Positions 23,670 to 35,261 are shown, counted from the stretch's first letter. The stretch is 64,000 nucleotides of DNA from Alteromonas genovensis (GCF_010500895.1 NZ_JAAAWO010000009.1:1-64000), one strand, 5' to 3'. Notes: a model not told the origin generated them from the sequence alone. Numbers and translations are program-made.

Positions 23670-25793
23670 CTATTGTTGCCAGCTAACTGGAGATTTCCCC
23701 TTTGGAACAAGTTTTCCGCTTAGCACTTTCATTAAGGTTTTAAGACTCTGACTAGACACCCTTGGGCCAGGTTCATCGCTGTTGATCTCGATTAGCGCAC
23801 TTTTCTCCAATGAATTGTCTTGTGAAGCATTCGACTGTTTCGACTCTGGTAAAACTGTTACTGCATAGTCATAAGTTGCAATGCCAATGTCTGCATAGTC
23901 CATTGCGGCCTTAGCGGTGTAAGGCATTCTCATTGCAGCAAAAATTACTGTTTTGCCTTGCGACCTTGCCAGCTTCATTACATATGCGCCAAAGGCGTTT
24001 AACTGCGCTCCACTCGCCCTATTTGCGAGTTGCGAGGCTTGATCTAACCCACCAAGCTCATAGTTGGCGTGAAGCGGCGTAATATCACCCACAATGAGTG
24101 CATCAGATTGCTTGATTAACCGCGATACTAACCCTTTATTCGGCAGCTCGATGAGCGGCAAACACGCGTACTGAGCATTAGTGTCGACAGCAAGTACGGC
24201 GTCTTCAAGGGCTAAGCATCGCGCTGCATCTGGCATCAGCGCTACCCACTTCACTGCTTTCACGGGAAGTTTATTTTTTCCAAACAGTAAGGTAACAGAC
24301 GACTCAGAAAGCGCTTTCTCGATTTGTTTTCCTTTTAAATACAGTGCATTGGCATTCTCTTCTAAATAGCCTGCTGATTTACCTTTCGATTTTGGGATAA
24401 CCTTGTCACTGCGTGGAGTAGCCTTACCGGTGTTCGCCTGTGCTTCATTAAGCCACCACGACATAGGTTTACTCACGTACCGGCCTAATTGATGATGTAA
24501 CTTCATGCGCAACACCCGTTGGTGTGACGCTGTTAACCGTTCCATCTTTTGTTTATCTTTCACCGTTCGCCTTGCAAGGCTATTTAGCATAGCTTTAAAC
24601 GCTTCTATGTCTCGTGGATTGCGAATGGTATAGGGCATAAGTGCAATGTCTGCCCCCGCGTCAAAGGCCATCATCACCGCCTCTTCTTGTGTAAAAAACT
24701 GTGATATACCCGCCATATCCAACGCGTCGGTTACAATGAGTCCATCGAAGCCTAAACGGTTGCGCAACATGTCGGTTAAGATGCGCTTAGATAAGGTGGC
24801 CGGCACAATTTGCAGTTCGCCTTGTTTGTTTTTGATGGTGGTATTATCTAGGGATGGATATTGAATATGCGCGCTCATCACCATGGCTGGCGGTGTGTCG
24901 CTATTAATAATATTAGCGAATGGAAGCAAGTCGCCAGACTGTGCTTGTTTAAGCGAATGATCAACTCGCGGTAGCCCCGAATGACTGTCTACGCGAGTAT
25001 CCCCATGACCAGGAAAATGTTTAAGCGCGCTTAATACCCCAGCTTTTTGCATAGCCGACACAAAGGCTTCACCAAGTTCTGCGGTTTGTTCAGGACTTTC
25101 ACCAAAGCTACGAACGTTAATAACGGGGTTGTTAGGTTCGCTATTAATATCAACCGAAGGGGCGAAGTTGGTGTTTATTCCCAGCGGCAGCAATGTTCTG
25201 CCTATGTGCTCACCAATGTTGCTAGCAAACGCATTACCATGTTGATGCGCAGACGCCCCAATAGCCAGATTGCCGGCAAAAGCAGGTAATATAGTGGTAG
25301 GTAATCGAGCCACCCGCCCACCTTCTTGGTCAACAGCAATAAAAAGGGCTTCTTTTCCCGCCTGTCGCATGTTGGCCTGTAGCTCGTAATTCATTGTTAC
25401 AAGCTGCTTAGCGCTATGAATATTTTCACTAAAGAGTATTACGCCGCCAATATTTTCACTACTGAGTAAATTTAGTAATGGCTGTGGCATGGACGTAACA
25501 GGCGTTCTGCATTGCTTGGATAAGGTATCGTCTTGGCAAAAATAACGGAAGTCCAACATCATTTTTTGCCCTATCATCAACTTGGCTTTTGTAAGCTGGG
25601 CGTCACTGGCTTCAGTGTTGGCGCTGCTAGGTGTAAAACTAGCGCTAAAATCAGATGCGAAACAAGGCACAGCTACTGCCGTAATAAAACCAGCAATGGA
25701 TAGGCTTTTTCTAAAAAACGTTAACGCAAAGAGCGCTGAACGAAATGATGTTATAACGGGGGTTTTAGTTTTCTTAAATGTGAAGAACGACAA
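23670..25793 (-). CDS. nagZ: Beta-N-acetylhexosaminidase, GH3 family (two-domain NagZ)
   Basis: The 707-residue protein has a signal-like hydrophobic N-terminus (residues 25-46), then a GH3 barrel with D-Q-E-G-G-R-V-A-R at about 155-163, the K-H-F-P-G-H-G-D-T motif with its acid/base histidine at 258-266, and the nucleophile Asp356 in V-T-D-A-L-D-M. A second C-terminal alpha/beta domain (about residues 480-660) makes it roughly twice the length of cytoplasmic NagZ of E. coli. It would remove GlcNAc from wall fragments, leaving MurNAc ends for NamZ. It converges on namZ. Confidence 0.92.
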   Translation of the reverse strand: MSFFTFKKTKTPVITSFRSALFALTFFRKSLSIAGFITAVAVPCFASDFSASFTPSSANTEASDAQLTKAKLMIGQKMMLDFRYFCQDDTLSKQCRTPVTSMPQPLLNLLSSENIGGVILFSENIHSAKQLVTMNYELQANMRQAGKEALFIAVDQEGGRVARLPTTILPAFAGNLAIGASAHQHGNAFASNIGEHIGRTLLPLGINTNFAPSVDINSEPNNPVINVRSFGESPEQTAELGEAFVSAMQKAGVLSALKHFPGHGDTRVDSHSGLPRVDHSLKQAQSGDLLPFANIINSDTPPAMVMSAHIQYPSLDNTTIKNKQGELQIVPATLSKRILTDMLRNRLGFDGLIVTDALDMAGISQFFTQEEAVMMAFDAGADIALMPYTIRNPRDIEAFKAMLNSLARRTVKDKQKMERLTASHQRVLRMKLHHQLGRYVSKPMSWWLNEAQANTGKATPRSDKVIPKSKGKSAGYLEENANALYLKGKQIEKALSESSVTLLFGKNKLPVKAVKWVALMPDAARCLALEDAVLAVDTNAQYACLPLIELPNKGLVSRLIKQSDALIVGDITPLHANYELGGLDQASQLANRASGAQLNAFGAYVMKLARSQGKTVIFAAMRMPYTAKAAMDYADIGIATYDYAVTVLPESKQSNASQDNSLEKSALIEINSDEPGPRVSSQSLKTLMKVLSGKLVPKGKSPVSWQQ

Positions 25794-25991
25794 TGTTTAT
25801 CTAATCCTTGGTAACAACGCACACAATACGGTACGCTACTATTAATTAGGAAGCTAGCAGAACGAAATCAGGAAGTTAGCAGAACGCGAACTGCTCTGAT
25901 CACCGCTAAACCCGCAGTTTCTCTGCGAGTTAGTCACGTTAATGAGCGCTCCCCTGGCGCTAAGTCAATACGTTAAAATTTGGAAAGTAGT

Positions 25992-27368
25992 ATGGATTGG
26001 ATGTCAGTCATCCCCCCAATTGTGGCTATTGCCGTTGTATTTTGGAAAAAAGAAGTCATTCTCGCACTGGCCCTTGCTGTGCTTTGCGCGGAAACGCTGA
26101 TATTGGTCAATACGGATTTAAGCGGCACTTACCTTGCGCCGATTAATGCGATTGAAAGAGTGGTTGGCACAGCCTCTAGCCCAGGTAACACAAGGGTATT
26201 ATTATTTTCAGTATTAGTTGGTGCACTACTAGCCTTTATTCGCGATTCTGGCGGTGTTACCGCTACCGTTAACTTTCTGGTTGGCAAAGGCGTAGCCAAA
26301 ACTCGTAAACAGGTAGGCGGACTGACTATGTTTACCGGTATTGCGGTGTTTATCGAATCAAATTTAAGCGTGCTGACTGCGGGTATATTTGCCAGAGGTT
26401 TATACGATAGGTTTGGGATGAGCCGTGCTCGCCTTGCCTACATTATCGACTCTACCAGTGCGCCAGTTTGTATACTAATACTCCTTAACGGTTGGGGCGC
26501 GTTTATACTAAGTTTGCTAGACGCCTACGAACTGCCCGCCTCTTCTGCCTCCATTTTATGGGGCAGCGTTGTATTTAATTTTTACGCCATTTTTACTCTT
26601 CTTATTGTCGCCTACACCATATCTGCCGACAAAGTACACGGCCCAATGCTAGAAGAAGAAAACGCGCTTTCTCACACCGACGTTACGCAGCACTCTGAAC
26701 CGGCTACCAAAGCGCGCTTTATGATAGCGCCTCTACTGGTAATGGTATTTAGCATGGTGGGCTTTATGTTCTGGACTGGTAACGGCACGCTTTCACAAGG
26801 AAGCGGCAGTAAATCTGTACTTTACGCCACAGCGCTCGCTACTGCCGTTGCGTATTTCTTGCTGTTGTTTCACAAACGATTCACCCACAAAGAAGCGGTA
26901 GAGATTGGCTTTAAAGGCATGGGCGAGCTTCTGCCCTTGGTTACCATTGTATTGCTTTCTCTTACCCTTGGTAATAGCTTAAAAGACTTAGGAACAGGGG
27001 TGTTTGTTGCTGGCGTAGTGGGCGAATACCTTCCTATTGTGTTTATTGTGCCAATGCTATTTATTGCCGGTGGCGTGATGTCTTTTACCACGGGCACCTC
27101 GTGGGGCACTTTTGCTATTCTTATTCCTATTGGCGTACCGCTAATACAAAGTTTAGGGCTACCCCCATCGCTGGTTATTGCGGCTATTTTGGGAGGCGGT
27201 ATATTTGGCGATCATTGCTCGCCTATTTCAGATACAACAGCGGTTTCTTCTCTGGCAGCAGGGTGCGATGTACTTACCCATGTTAAAACACAAATACCCT
27301 ATGCGCTTTTCGCCGGTGTACTTACGCTAATTGCATACTTCATTGCTAGCGTCATTATGATTGGGTAA
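25992..27368 (+). CDS. NhaC-family Na+/H+ antiporter-type transporter
   Basis: The 458-residue protein has about eleven hydrophobic helices and the NhaC-family segments F-T-G-I-A-V-F-I-E-S-N-L-S-V-L, F-T-T-G-T-S-W-G-T-F and G-G-G-I-F-G-D-H-C-S-P-I-S-D-T-T. ATG 25992 follows GGAAAG. NhaC proteins exchange sodium for protons, sometimes with organic anions. It lies between nagZ and a gamma-glutamyltransferase gene, so it may carry a wall-derived solute; that is inference. Its end lies 31 bases before the next start, so the two are cotranscribed. Confidence 0.82.
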   Translation: MDWMSVIPPIVAIAVVFWKKEVILALALAVLCAETLILVNTDLSGTYLAPINAIERVVGTASSPGNTRVLLFSVLVGALLAFIRDSGGVTATVNFLVGKGVAKTRKQVGGLTMFTGIAVFIESNLSVLTAGIFARGLYDRFGMSRARLAYIIDSTSAPVCILILLNGWGAFILSLLDAYELPASSASILWGSVVFNFYAIFTLLIVAYTISADKVHGPMLEEENALSHTDVTQHSEPATKARFMIAPLLVMVFSMVGFMFWTGNGTLSQGSGSKSVLYATALATAVAYFLLLFHKRFTHKEAVEIGFKGMGELLPLVTIVLLSLTLGNSLKDLGTGVFVAGVVGEYLPIVFIVPMLFIAGGVMSFTTGTSWGTFAILIPIGVPLIQSLGLPPSLVIAAILGGGIFGDHCSPISDTTAVSSLAAGCDVLTHVKTQIPYALFAGVLTLIAYFIASVIMIG

Positions 27369-27399
27369 CCCCCACTTTTGCATTACAAAGGAGCTATAC

Positions 27400-29136
27400 A
27401 TGACTAGACGGATAATATTTAATGCCTGGATGCTAAAAGCGGCAATGCTTTTTGGCGTCATAGCATTAGGAGCAGGCTGCACTTATACGGCTTCTTCTGA
27501 TGCTGGTCTGTATGAAAATGATAATGTTAAAAGCCTAATGGCGCAGCAGGCAGTTGCCATGCCAGATAGCTACAGTGCCGATGCTGCAATGGCAGTATTA
27601 CAAGAAGGCGGTAACGCCATTGACGCCGCGATTACTGCACAATTTGTATTGGCAGTCACCTTGCCTGAGGCAGGCAACATTGGTGGCGGTGGCTTTATGA
27701 CTATTAAGTTTGAAGACACTACCGACTTTCTCGACTATCGGGAAATGGCGCCTCAACAGGCTCACCGCGATATGTATTTAGACGATAACGGTGACGTAAA
27801 ACCTTACGAATCGCTCTTTGGTGCAAAAGCCTCCGGAATTCCGGGCACGGTTGCAGGAATGTGGGCCGCCCATAAAAAGTATGGCACGCTGAGCTGGGAA
27901 CGCTTACTCGCCCCTGCAGTGCAATTAGCTGAAGACGGTTTTGTTGTGCACGACAAGCTAGCTAATAATATTTCAAACTACATACGCCGAACTCAAAATA
28001 ACGGTATTAACAGCAACTTTGCAGACTATTTTCAACAGGCTAAAGCCAATACCGTATTTAAACAACCGGAATTAGCGGCCACGTTAAAAACCATACAATT
28101 AAAAGGCAAAGAGGGCTTTTACTCAGGCGAAGTGGCTAACCTTATTGTGGACTTTATGAAGCAGAATAAGGGCTTAATTACCCACGACGACCTAGCGGCC
28201 TATAAAGCAGTGTGGAGAAAGCCACTGCAATTGAGCTGGCAGGGATATGAGTTAGTGACTGCCCCGCCGCCAAGCTCAGGCGGTGTCGCTGTAGCACAGT
28301 GGATTGGTATGCTTGAGGCCTACACGGCGCAACACGAAGTGCCAGCCCACAACAGCAGCGAATACATTCATATAATGTCGGAAATTGGTAAGCGTGTATT
28401 TGCCGATAGAGCTGAATACCTGGGCGACCCAGACTTTGTAAGCGTGCCTGTTGCCGCCCTTACCCAGCCACAGTATATTGCGGCGCGGGCAAAGGATATT
28501 CAACCAGATACCATTTCAGAAACCATCGCGATTAAGCCTGGCCTTCCTGAAAGCGAAGATACTACCCATTTTTCTATTATGGATAAATGGGGCAATGCTA
28601 TTGCCAATACCACCACTATTAACCTAACTTTTGGTAGCGGTGTAGTGGTTAGCGGCGCAGGCTTCTTACTTAACGACGAAATGGATGACTTCAGCGCCAA
28701 GCCAGGCGTGCCCAACTTTTTTGGTGCGATAGGCGGCGAGGCTAATGCTATTGAACCTTACAAGCGTATGCTGTCTTCGATGACGCCAACCTTGGTGAAA
28801 AAAGACAATGACGTGGTGCTGGTGACCGGCTCTCCAGGGGGAACCACCATTATTTCATCGGTAGCGCAGTCGTTATTAAATGTGTTGCTGTACGACATGA
28901 GCGCCGAAGATGCCGTTAATGCGCCCCGTTTTCATCATCAACTATTTCCGAAAGACACCATTAGAATGCACGATGGTTTCAACAACGACACATTGAAAAA
29001 CCTTGAAAGCATGGGGTATATCATTGATAACCGACGCTTTGGTGATGTACACCTTATTAAGCGAACTGGCGCAGGTATTGATGCAGCATCAGAGGCCAGC
29101 GGCAGAGGAAAAAGCATTGTTGCTGCCCCTAACTAA
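27400..29136 (+). CDS. ggt: Gamma-glutamyltransferase, predicted lipoprotein
   Basis: From ATG 27400 (AGGAGC upstream) the protein has 578 residues. A lipoprotein signal ends at L-G-A-G-C, Cys27, so it is probably anchored in a membrane. The large-subunit half has N-I-G-G-G-G-F and the junction T-T-H-F-S, whose first threonine (about residue 388) is the autoprocessing nucleophile; S-P-G-G-T-T-I follows in the small subunit. It cleaves gamma-glutamyl bonds, usually of glutathione. The bond in peptidoglycan stems is gamma-D-glutamyl, so a role in wall peptide breakdown is possible but unproven. Confidence 0.93.
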   Translation: MTRRIIFNAWMLKAAMLFGVIALGAGCTYTASSDAGLYENDNVKSLMAQQAVAMPDSYSADAAMAVLQEGGNAIDAAITAQFVLAVTLPEAGNIGGGGFMTIKFEDTTDFLDYREMAPQQAHRDMYLDDNGDVKPYESLFGAKASGIPGTVAGMWAAHKKYGTLSWERLLAPAVQLAEDGFVVHDKLANNISNYIRRTQNNGINSNFADYFQQAKANTVFKQPELAATLKTIQLKGKEGFYSGEVANLIVDFMKQNKGLITHDDLAAYKAVWRKPLQLSWQGYELVTAPPPSSGGVAVAQWIGMLEAYTAQHEVPAHNSSEYIHIMSEIGKRVFADRAEYLGDPDFVSVPVAALTQPQYIAARAKDIQPDTISETIAIKPGLPESEDTTHFSIMDKWGNAIANTTTINLTFGSGVVVSGAGFLLNDEMDDFSAKPGVPNFFGAIGGEANAIEPYKRMLSSMTPTLVKKDNDVVLVTGSPGGTTIISSVAQSLLNVLLYDMSAEDAVNAPRFHHQLFPKDTIRMHDGFNNDTLKNLESMGYIIDNRRFGDVHLIKRTGAGIDAASEASGRGKSIVAAPN

Positions 29137-29181
29137 GGCATGTAAATCCAGTATTAGGAGCGCGTTGAAATAGCGAGAGTG

Positions 29182-29754
29182 CTAAAGTAAAAGTGCGGCA
29201 TCAATGGGTATATACTCCGATGCCGCTTTTTGCAGGCTTTCTGCCGTTAGCGCCGGTACACCATATACAGAGACTTTTTTGCCTTTGGCCTTCAGTGCCT
29301 CCACGAGTATATCGAAGTCGCCATCGCCAGATACCAGCACCACTTCATCGGCATTGTCGGCGTATTGCAGTGCATCAACGGTAATGCCAACATCCCAATC
29401 ACCTTTTGCTGATCCATCGGCACGTTGAATAAAAGGCTTTAGCTTTACATCAAAGCCAATAGCCCGAAGTATATTTTGAAATTCCCGCTGTTTGTTATCG
29501 CCCTTATCTATTGCATAGGCGAATGCATTGACAATATCGCTATTGGCGTTAATTCGCTGCCAAAAGCGGTTGTAGTTAAAGTTGCGTTTGTACGCCTGAC
29601 GGCAGGTGTAATAGACATTTTGCACATCGACTAAAATAAGAACTTTCTGCAAATTATTTTTACCCACTTGATTTATACTCGCTTGTTTTTTACTCGTCTG
29701 GTTTAGGCTTGCCTGATTTTCACTGGCTTTGAGAAAATGAAATGAGAGTGACAT
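29182..29754 (-). CDS. NYN domain (PIN-like) protein
   Basis: The 190-residue protein has the NYN/LabA fold: V-L-I-L-V-D-V-Q-N-V-Y-Y at about residues 38-49, D-W-D-V-G-I-T-V-D at about 118-126 and V-V-L-V-S-G-D-G-D-F-D at about 138-148, placing the acidic residues of a PIN-type nuclease site. Members are RNases. The first 36 residues are a low-complexity, Asn/Gln/Lys-rich stretch with imperfect Q-A-S-x-N-Q repeats, which may not be translated if a later start is used. Confidence 0.85.
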   Translation of the reverse strand: MSLSFHFLKASENQASLNQTSKKQASINQVGKNNLQKVLILVDVQNVYYTCRQAYKRNFNYNRFWQRINANSDIVNAFAYAIDKGDNKQREFQNILRAIGFDVKLKPFIQRADGSAKGDWDVGITVDALQYADNADEVVLVSGDGDFDILVEALKAKGKKVSVYGVPALTAESLQKAASEYIPIDAALLL

Positions 29755-29843
29755 TACCCAGGTAATGTCACTACACTGAGGGTGTGCTGCTAAAGCGTTA
29801 GGTGTAGCGCTTTGAGCGTCAAGCCACGAGCCTGAACTTTAAG

Positions 29844-30263
29844 CTACGAGGCAAACAGCTGATTGATGTCGGCAAACGCTTTAAATTCTAACGCATTGCC
29901 GAAAGGGTCTTTGAAAAACATAGTGGCCTGCTCTCCAGGCTTTCCCTTAAAACGGATGTAAGGAGCAACAATAAACTCAATATTAGCCGCCTCTACCTTT
30001 TCTGCTAGTTCCTGCCATACCCCCATTGTTAGCACTACGCCAAAATGAGGCACCGGCACTGCGTGATCGTCTACGCCATTATAGGAAGGTGGCGAGGGCA
30101 TTTCATTTACGCAGTGGGTGACTAGCTGATGGCCAAAGAAATTCCAATCTATCCACTGGGTATCGCTACGCCCCTTCTCACAGCCAAGCAGTTCGCCATA
30201 AAATTGATTGGCATCGTCTAAGTTTGTTACTGGAATAGCTAAGTGAAAAGGCTGTGTCATCAA
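29844..30263 (-). CDS. VOC family protein
   Basis: The 139-residue protein begins P-F-H-L-A-I-P-V-T-N-L-D-D-A-N-Q-F-Y-G and ends with M-F-F-K-D-P-F-G-N-A-L-E-F-K, the paired strands of the vicinal-oxygen-chelate fold; the glutamate and the first histidine are likely metal ligands. It is similar to predicted glyoxalase-like dioxygenases. It lies eight bases after an aldehyde dehydrogenase gene on the same strand, so the two probably act in the same breakdown route. Substrate unknown. Confidence 0.85.
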   Translation of the reverse strand: MMTQPFHLAIPVTNLDDANQFYGELLGCEKGRSDTQWIDWNFFGHQLVTHCVNEMPSPPSYNGVDDHAVPVPHFGVVLTMGVWQELAEKVEAANIEFIVAPYIRFKGKPGEQATMFFKDPFGNALEFKAFADINQLFAS

Positions 30264-30271
30264 ACGTCCTA

Positions 30272-31678
30272 TTATAAAAATTTCTTGAGTAGCGACAGTT
30301 TAAATTTGGAAAACGGCGCGTATCTAAAGGGGACATCTAGCGCAAATGACCGCTTCATTACTGTCTTCAAATGGCTAAAGGTATCGAACCCTGCACGACC
30401 ATGATAACTGCCCATACCGCTATTACCAACACCGCCAAAGGGAAGTTCGGGGTTGGTCATAAATAACATGGTGTCGTTTGTACAAACGCTACCGGAGCTA
30501 GTGGCACTTATAATTCGGTCGAGCACCTCGTCGCTGTCGCTAAAAGCATAGAGCGCAAGGGGTTTAGCACCGTTATTCACAAACGCAATACCATCATCTA
30601 ACGACGGTACCGTGACTATGGGTAAAATAGGCCCAAAGATCTCTTCTTGCATTATAGCGCTATCAAGACCCGGTTCGAGCACTAAGGTGGGCACCATTGC
30701 CGGGCGCTCTTCATCAAACTCGCCGCCATAAACCACATTCACGTTATCTAAATAACTGCGTAAACGACTTAAATGGCGTTTGTTGATAATGTTGCCGTAA
30801 TCTGGCGAGGCGAGTGCCGATTTACCATATTGCTTTTTAAGCTCTTTTCTAATGGCATCGATGAGGGGCTGCTCAAAGCCCTTTTCTACAATGATGTAGT
30901 CTGGGGCTACACAGGTTTGCCCTGCGTTCATCCACTTACCCCAGACAATGCGCCTAGCAGTAACCTTCAAATTTGTATTTTTATCGACAAAGCACGGACT
31001 TTTACCGCCAAGTTCAAGGGTAACCGGAGTAAGATAACGGGCCGCTGCGCTCATCACAATTTTGCCAACGACCTCACCGCCGGTGTAGAAGATATGATCC
31101 CATTTGCAAGCAAGTAACGCAGTTGCCTCTTCTTTACCGCCTTCTATCACCTCTACACAAGACACATCCATGTATTGAGGGATAAGCTTTGCCACCAGCG
31201 CCGAGGTTTGTGCTGAGAGCTCTGAGGGCTTTAATACGGCGCAGTTGCCCGCCGCTAGTGCGGCAATATAAGGCGCTAGCAATAGCTGTAAAGGGTAGTT
31301 CCAGGCACCAATGATTAGCACTGTACCTAACGACTCAGGCTGCTGAAAGCTTTTTCCTGGCCACGCTACCATGGGAGTTGACACCTTGCGAGGCTTAACC
31401 CATTTATCTAAATGCTTGAGGGTGTGATCGATATCGGATAATAAAAAACCTTGCTCGGCAACCATGGCCTCGGTTTCACATTTGCCCAAATCCGCTTTAA
31501 GAGCCTCTAACAACGCCTCTTGGTTGTCTTCTAACATGCGCTTTAATGCCAACAACTGATTTTTCCGCCAGTCGAGAGACTGTGTCTTTGTGGTGCGATA
31601 GCTAGCGTTTAGCTTTTTAACATTGTCGATAAAACAAATATCCGGTTCGATAGCATGAAGAGTAGGTCTAGTTGGCAT
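30272..31678 (-). CDS. Aldehyde dehydrogenase (class 3 / coniferyl-type)
   Basis: This 468-residue enzyme oxidises aldehydes with NAD(P). It has I-G-A-W-N-Y-P-L near residue 125, the E-L-G-G-K-S-P segment with the general-base glutamate near 221, and the catalytic cysteine in N-A-G-Q-T-C-V-A-P near residue 255. Its short length and Y-T-G-G-E-V-V-G-K segment fit class 3 or coniferyl-aldehyde-type members. The VOC gene follows directly. Confidence 0.93.
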   Translation of the reverse strand: MPTRPTLHAIEPDICFIDNVKKLNASYRTTKTQSLDWRKNQLLALKRMLEDNQEALLEALKADLGKCETEAMVAEQGFLLSDIDHTLKHLDKWVKPRKVSTPMVAWPGKSFQQPESLGTVLIIGAWNYPLQLLLAPYIAALAAGNCAVLKPSELSAQTSALVAKLIPQYMDVSCVEVIEGGKEEATALLACKWDHIFYTGGEVVGKIVMSAAARYLTPVTLELGGKSPCFVDKNTNLKVTARRIVWGKWMNAGQTCVAPDYIIVEKGFEQPLIDAIRKELKKQYGKSALASPDYGNIINKRHLSRLRSYLDNVNVVYGGEFDEERPAMVPTLVLEPGLDSAIMQEEIFGPILPIVTVPSLDDGIAFVNNGAKPLALYAFSDSDEVLDRIISATSSGSVCTNDTMLFMTNPELPFGGVGNSGMGSYHGRAGFDTFSHLKTVMKRSFALDVPFRYAPFSKFKLSLLKKFL

Positions 31679-31903
31679 ATGAAGGCTCCGCTGGCGTTGT
31701 CAGCTCTAAAAAAATTCGACTTTCTATACTCTATTAATAGGTATGTTCTGCTGCAACGCAACTAAATTGTTTATTAATATTCGCTCGTTGCCGTATTTTA
31801 TTAGCGCGTGATCAGCGCTTATTGCCCTTTGCAGCGTATTTTTACGGCGGTTTTAGGGCTGCTTAGACAACTATGTCGATGTTATCTACTTTGTTTCGCG
31901 CAT

Positions 31904-31933
31904 AAAAAAACCTAGCACAGGCTAGGTTTTTTT
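31904..31933 (-). terminator. Terminator downstream of purA
   Basis: CCTAGC and GCTAGG pair across an ACAG loop, flanked by A7 and T7, so it works in both directions. It lies 59 bases past the purA stop and also faces the promoter side of the aldehyde dehydrogenase gene. The rest of 31679-31991 shows nothing else. Confidence 0.85.
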
Positions 31934-31991
31934 GATGTATCGGCTTAAGAATACAGCGGCGGCTGCATACTTAAGCTAACGTTTCGTTGCA

Positions 31992-33293
<1,302 letters not shown>

Positions 33294-33561
33294 TCATATG
33301 TGTTAAAAAATTAGGCGGGGATTCTACAAAATTCTACGCAAAGGATCATCTATTTTTCGAACAAAAATGCGCCACAGAACGTCCTTTGGTGTGAAGATAT
33401 TTTGTCAATGCACTCATAAAGCAAGGTACAAACCCCACTAACCCTATATTTTATAAAGGGTTAACGGGTAACGTTTTTTACTCGCAAGCGGGATAAACTG
33501 AACAAACGGTCAATAGAATTAAAACCGTCTTTCTTATGCTTTTATTGAAGTGCTCATTGAG

Positions 33562-33744
33562 CTATGAAAAAAACAGGAGTAACAGTGTACCAAAAATAAC
33601 CAACACACCACCTATTTGACGAAGTTGATTACTGGGCTGCTGGCTTATTTGCAGCAAGTAATTGCGCCATTTGTTGGGAAATAGCAATGGTCCTATTCCC
33701 TCAATAATAAGCACCATTGCCAGTGCAGGTATAAACCATGACAT
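33562..33744 (-). CDS. DUF2065 (YjeT-like) small membrane protein
   Basis: The 60-residue protein has two hydrophobic helices joined by F-P-N-K-W-R-N-Y-L and the L-R-Q-I-G-G segment of DUF2065. AGGAGAGGG lies just before the ATG. In many gammaproteobacteria this gene sits between hflC and purA; here it is still upstream of purA (272 bases) but the hfl genes are absent. Function unknown. Confidence 0.85.
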   Translation of the reverse strand: MSWFIPALAMVLIIEGIGPLLFPNKWRNYLLQISQQPSNQLRQIGGVLVIFGTLLLLFFS

Positions 33745-33851
33745 TTCCCTCTCCTTTCTTTAGCGAATTCAGCTAGCAGCCTTAGTTAACAAGCTATGAA
33801 TAAGTTTACAAGGGTAACCGTTGAGGGAGAAGGACGCTATTAAATAGTGCG

Positions 33852-35015
33852 TTACACCTTGCTAAGAGCACTCAAATCTACATAGTCTGGCGTATGGTAT
33901 AGGCCAAATCCAAAGCGCAATCGATTTCCTCGGTAATCGGTGAGTATGTTCTGCGCTTTTAAAGCATTCGCTAACTGCTGGGTTTCATCAGCACTATCAA
34001 ATTCAAAGGTGAGAAAATGCCCCCGTACGTTGTCATCTTTAACCACTAACGCTTGTCGGTTAATCTGCGTGTGGCCGCTTGCATCTAGCTGAGCTAAAAA
34101 GTGACGCTGCATGCCCATTACGTGCTCGTCAATTTTCTCGACACTGAGGTGATGCGCTTCAAATAACTCTAGTACTGCACGCAGACGGTACAGCGCAGTA
34201 AAGTCCATCGTGGCGCCGGCAAACCGCATGCCGTCGGTACTGTATTGGACCTCCCCCGAACGAGGCTTATCTAACGTACCAAATTCGGCAAACCACCCGG
34301 TGTAGACAGGGCGCAACGTACAGCCTATGGGAATATGAGCAAAACACGCCCCCTCTCCTGCCTGCGCGTATTTGTAGCTTCCCGATAAATAAAAAACTCT
34401 GTCTTCTATATGTTTAAGATTTGTAGGCTTTGCCATAAACCCATGATAACCGTCTACCACGATTAGCGTATCGTCGTTCGTTACACTAGCAACGATACTG
34501 TCTACATCATCTACCACGTAGCCTGAATTGAAAAACACATGACTAAAAAACACCAGATCTGGCTGATGCTCATTAATAGCAGCTTTAAAACGCGCGCTAA
34601 AAGTATCGAACGGCTGGGTGGGCACGCTGATAAGATTAATATTGTCTTGTTCATTCATGCGGGTGACTTGCCGCTGAAAGCTATGAAATTCGCTATCTGT
34701 GGATACAATGGTCACTTCGCGAGAGTAATCTAAGCAGCTCATTATGCGATACAGTAACTCATGGGTATTAGATGCAAACACCAGCTGTTCTGGTGCGCTA
34801 GTACCGATGATCTCACTTATCTTGCTTTGTAATTCGGGAACGAGTGTTTCAAAAAAATAGCCCCATTTTGCATCAACGTAGCGGGCGCTATCATCCCAGT
34901 ATTGAAGCATGGCCTCGCGAGTACAGTCTGGCCAAAAGTAATGACTGTGGCACGCGTAATGTTGCTTGCCCTCATTTGCCTTGAGGAATCTGGTATAAAA
35001 ATGCTGATAGGACAT
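33852..35015 (-). CDS. Aminotransferase class V-fold PLP enzyme (kynureninase-like)
   Basis: From ATG 35015 the protein has 387 residues. The PLP lysine lies in Y-L-S-G-S-Y-K-Y-A near residue 215 and the cofactor aspartate in V-V-D-G-Y-H-G near 190; the N-terminal Y-A-C-H-S-H-Y-F-W-P segment resembles kynureninase-type enzymes. A GTG start at 35042 adds nine residues. No tryptophan-degradation genes are nearby, so the reaction cannot be named. Confidence 0.78.
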   Translation of the reverse strand: MSYQHFYTRFLKANEGKQHYACHSHYFWPDCTREAMLQYWDDSARYVDAKWGYFFETLVPELQSKISEIIGTSAPEQLVFASNTHELLYRIMSCLDYSREVTIVSTDSEFHSFQRQVTRMNEQDNINLISVPTQPFDTFSARFKAAINEHQPDLVFFSHVFFNSGYVVDDVDSIVASVTNDDTLIVVDGYHGFMAKPTNLKHIEDRVFYLSGSYKYAQAGEGACFAHIPIGCTLRPVYTGWFAEFGTLDKPRSGEVQYSTDGMRFAGATMDFTALYRLRAVLELFEAHHLSVEKIDEHVMGMQRHFLAQLDASGHTQINRQALVVKDDNVRGHFLTFEFDSADETQQLANALKAQNILTDYRGNRLRFGFGLYHTPDYVDLSALSKV

Positions 35016-35261
35016 GATGAAATACTCTTGTTTTGACAACACTTAACTTACCAAAACCTATCAGCGCTGACATGAAAAGAGCAAACTAAACTCTCCCTAA
35101 GTGTAAAAAGTTTAATCCATAGTATGAATATTTATACCTATGTAAGTTTTAAAACCCAGAATATATGCTATAAAATGAGGTAACAGTATAAAATATCATA
35201 CGCTTCACATTAACTCTCGTTAGGCACACACTTTCAAAAACAGGGTGGTAATAAAAAAGAA

